A DNA stretch of 5,801 bases from JADJYF01 sp043782755 (lineage in GTDB: Bacteria; Pseudomonadota; Gammaproteobacteria; Ga0077536), in NCBI GenBank assembly GCA_043782755.1, contig JAYWAC010000115.1:1-5801 (forward strand). The letters are read 5' to 3'. The notes beneath the pieces are model-generated. The model was given only the letters and a program-made list of their open reading frames with translations. It was not told the DNA's origin and ran no database searches. Positions 5,747 to 5,801 of this stretch are shown here, piece by piece. Every line of letters begins with the position of its first letter. The stretch's first letter is position 1. Both the position numbers and the translations under genes were made by a program.

Positions 5747-5801
5747 CAGGAAAGCGCTAAGCGCCCCCCGCACCACCCACCAGCCTCTTACATCACCATC
5801 C
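5747..5801. other. Short non-coding tail after the mutase gene
   Basis: The final 55 bases have no supported gene. A small inverted repeat, GCGCT-A-AGCGC (5754-5764), follows the stop codon by seven bases, but its loop is too short and no T-run follows, so it is not called a terminator. Confidence 0.4.

Noticed and set aside
5754..5764. Terminator after the mutase gene
   Set aside because: The inverted repeat is 5 bp around one base, which cannot form a proper loop, and no T-run follows.

Overview
The window is about 5.8 kb of moderately GC-rich DNA (by eye near 60% G+C). Codon use, gene styles and repeat types fit a proteobacterium, most likely a beta- or gammaproteobacterium; no marker gene fixes the taxon. 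Two genes are intact: a large tetratricopeptide-repeat (TPR) lipoprotein on the minus strand and a phosphomannomutase/phosphoglucomutase-type sugar phosphate mutase on the plus strand. They are divergent and share a 360-bp intergenic region.

Layout. Positions 1-102 (minus) are the first 34 codons of a gene that runs out of the left edge and starts with a hydrophobic, membrane-type segment. Just upstream of it, 128-658 (plus) is a decayed IS3-family transposase (orfB) with two compensating frameshifts and one in-frame amber codon; it breaks off inside the integrase core. Positions 659-868 are unassigned. Positions 869-1330 have no gene but hold a cluster of repeats: three copies of a ~26-29 bp unit in both orientations, and a strong 14-bp-stem palindrome. 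The TPR lipoprotein gene covers 1331-3718. The divergent intergenic region 3719-4081 holds a weaker relative of that palindrome, two GTGCGAAT-type palindromes, and a perfect TATAAT box before the mutase gene (4082-5746). The last 55 bases show no gene.

How it may fit together. The mutase would supply hexose-1-phosphate for nucleotide sugars. A repeat-rich TPR lipoprotein, probably in the outer membrane, resembles proteins found with bacterial exopolysaccharide systems, including PrsT-like proteins of PEP-CTERM/exosortase loci. A shared role in surface polysaccharide is a reasonable inference, but no glycosyltransferase, polymerase, exosortase or export gene lies in the window. I see no clear sign of a new multi-gene system. 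The most distinctive material is the intergenic repeat family around the TPR gene and at the mutase promoter.
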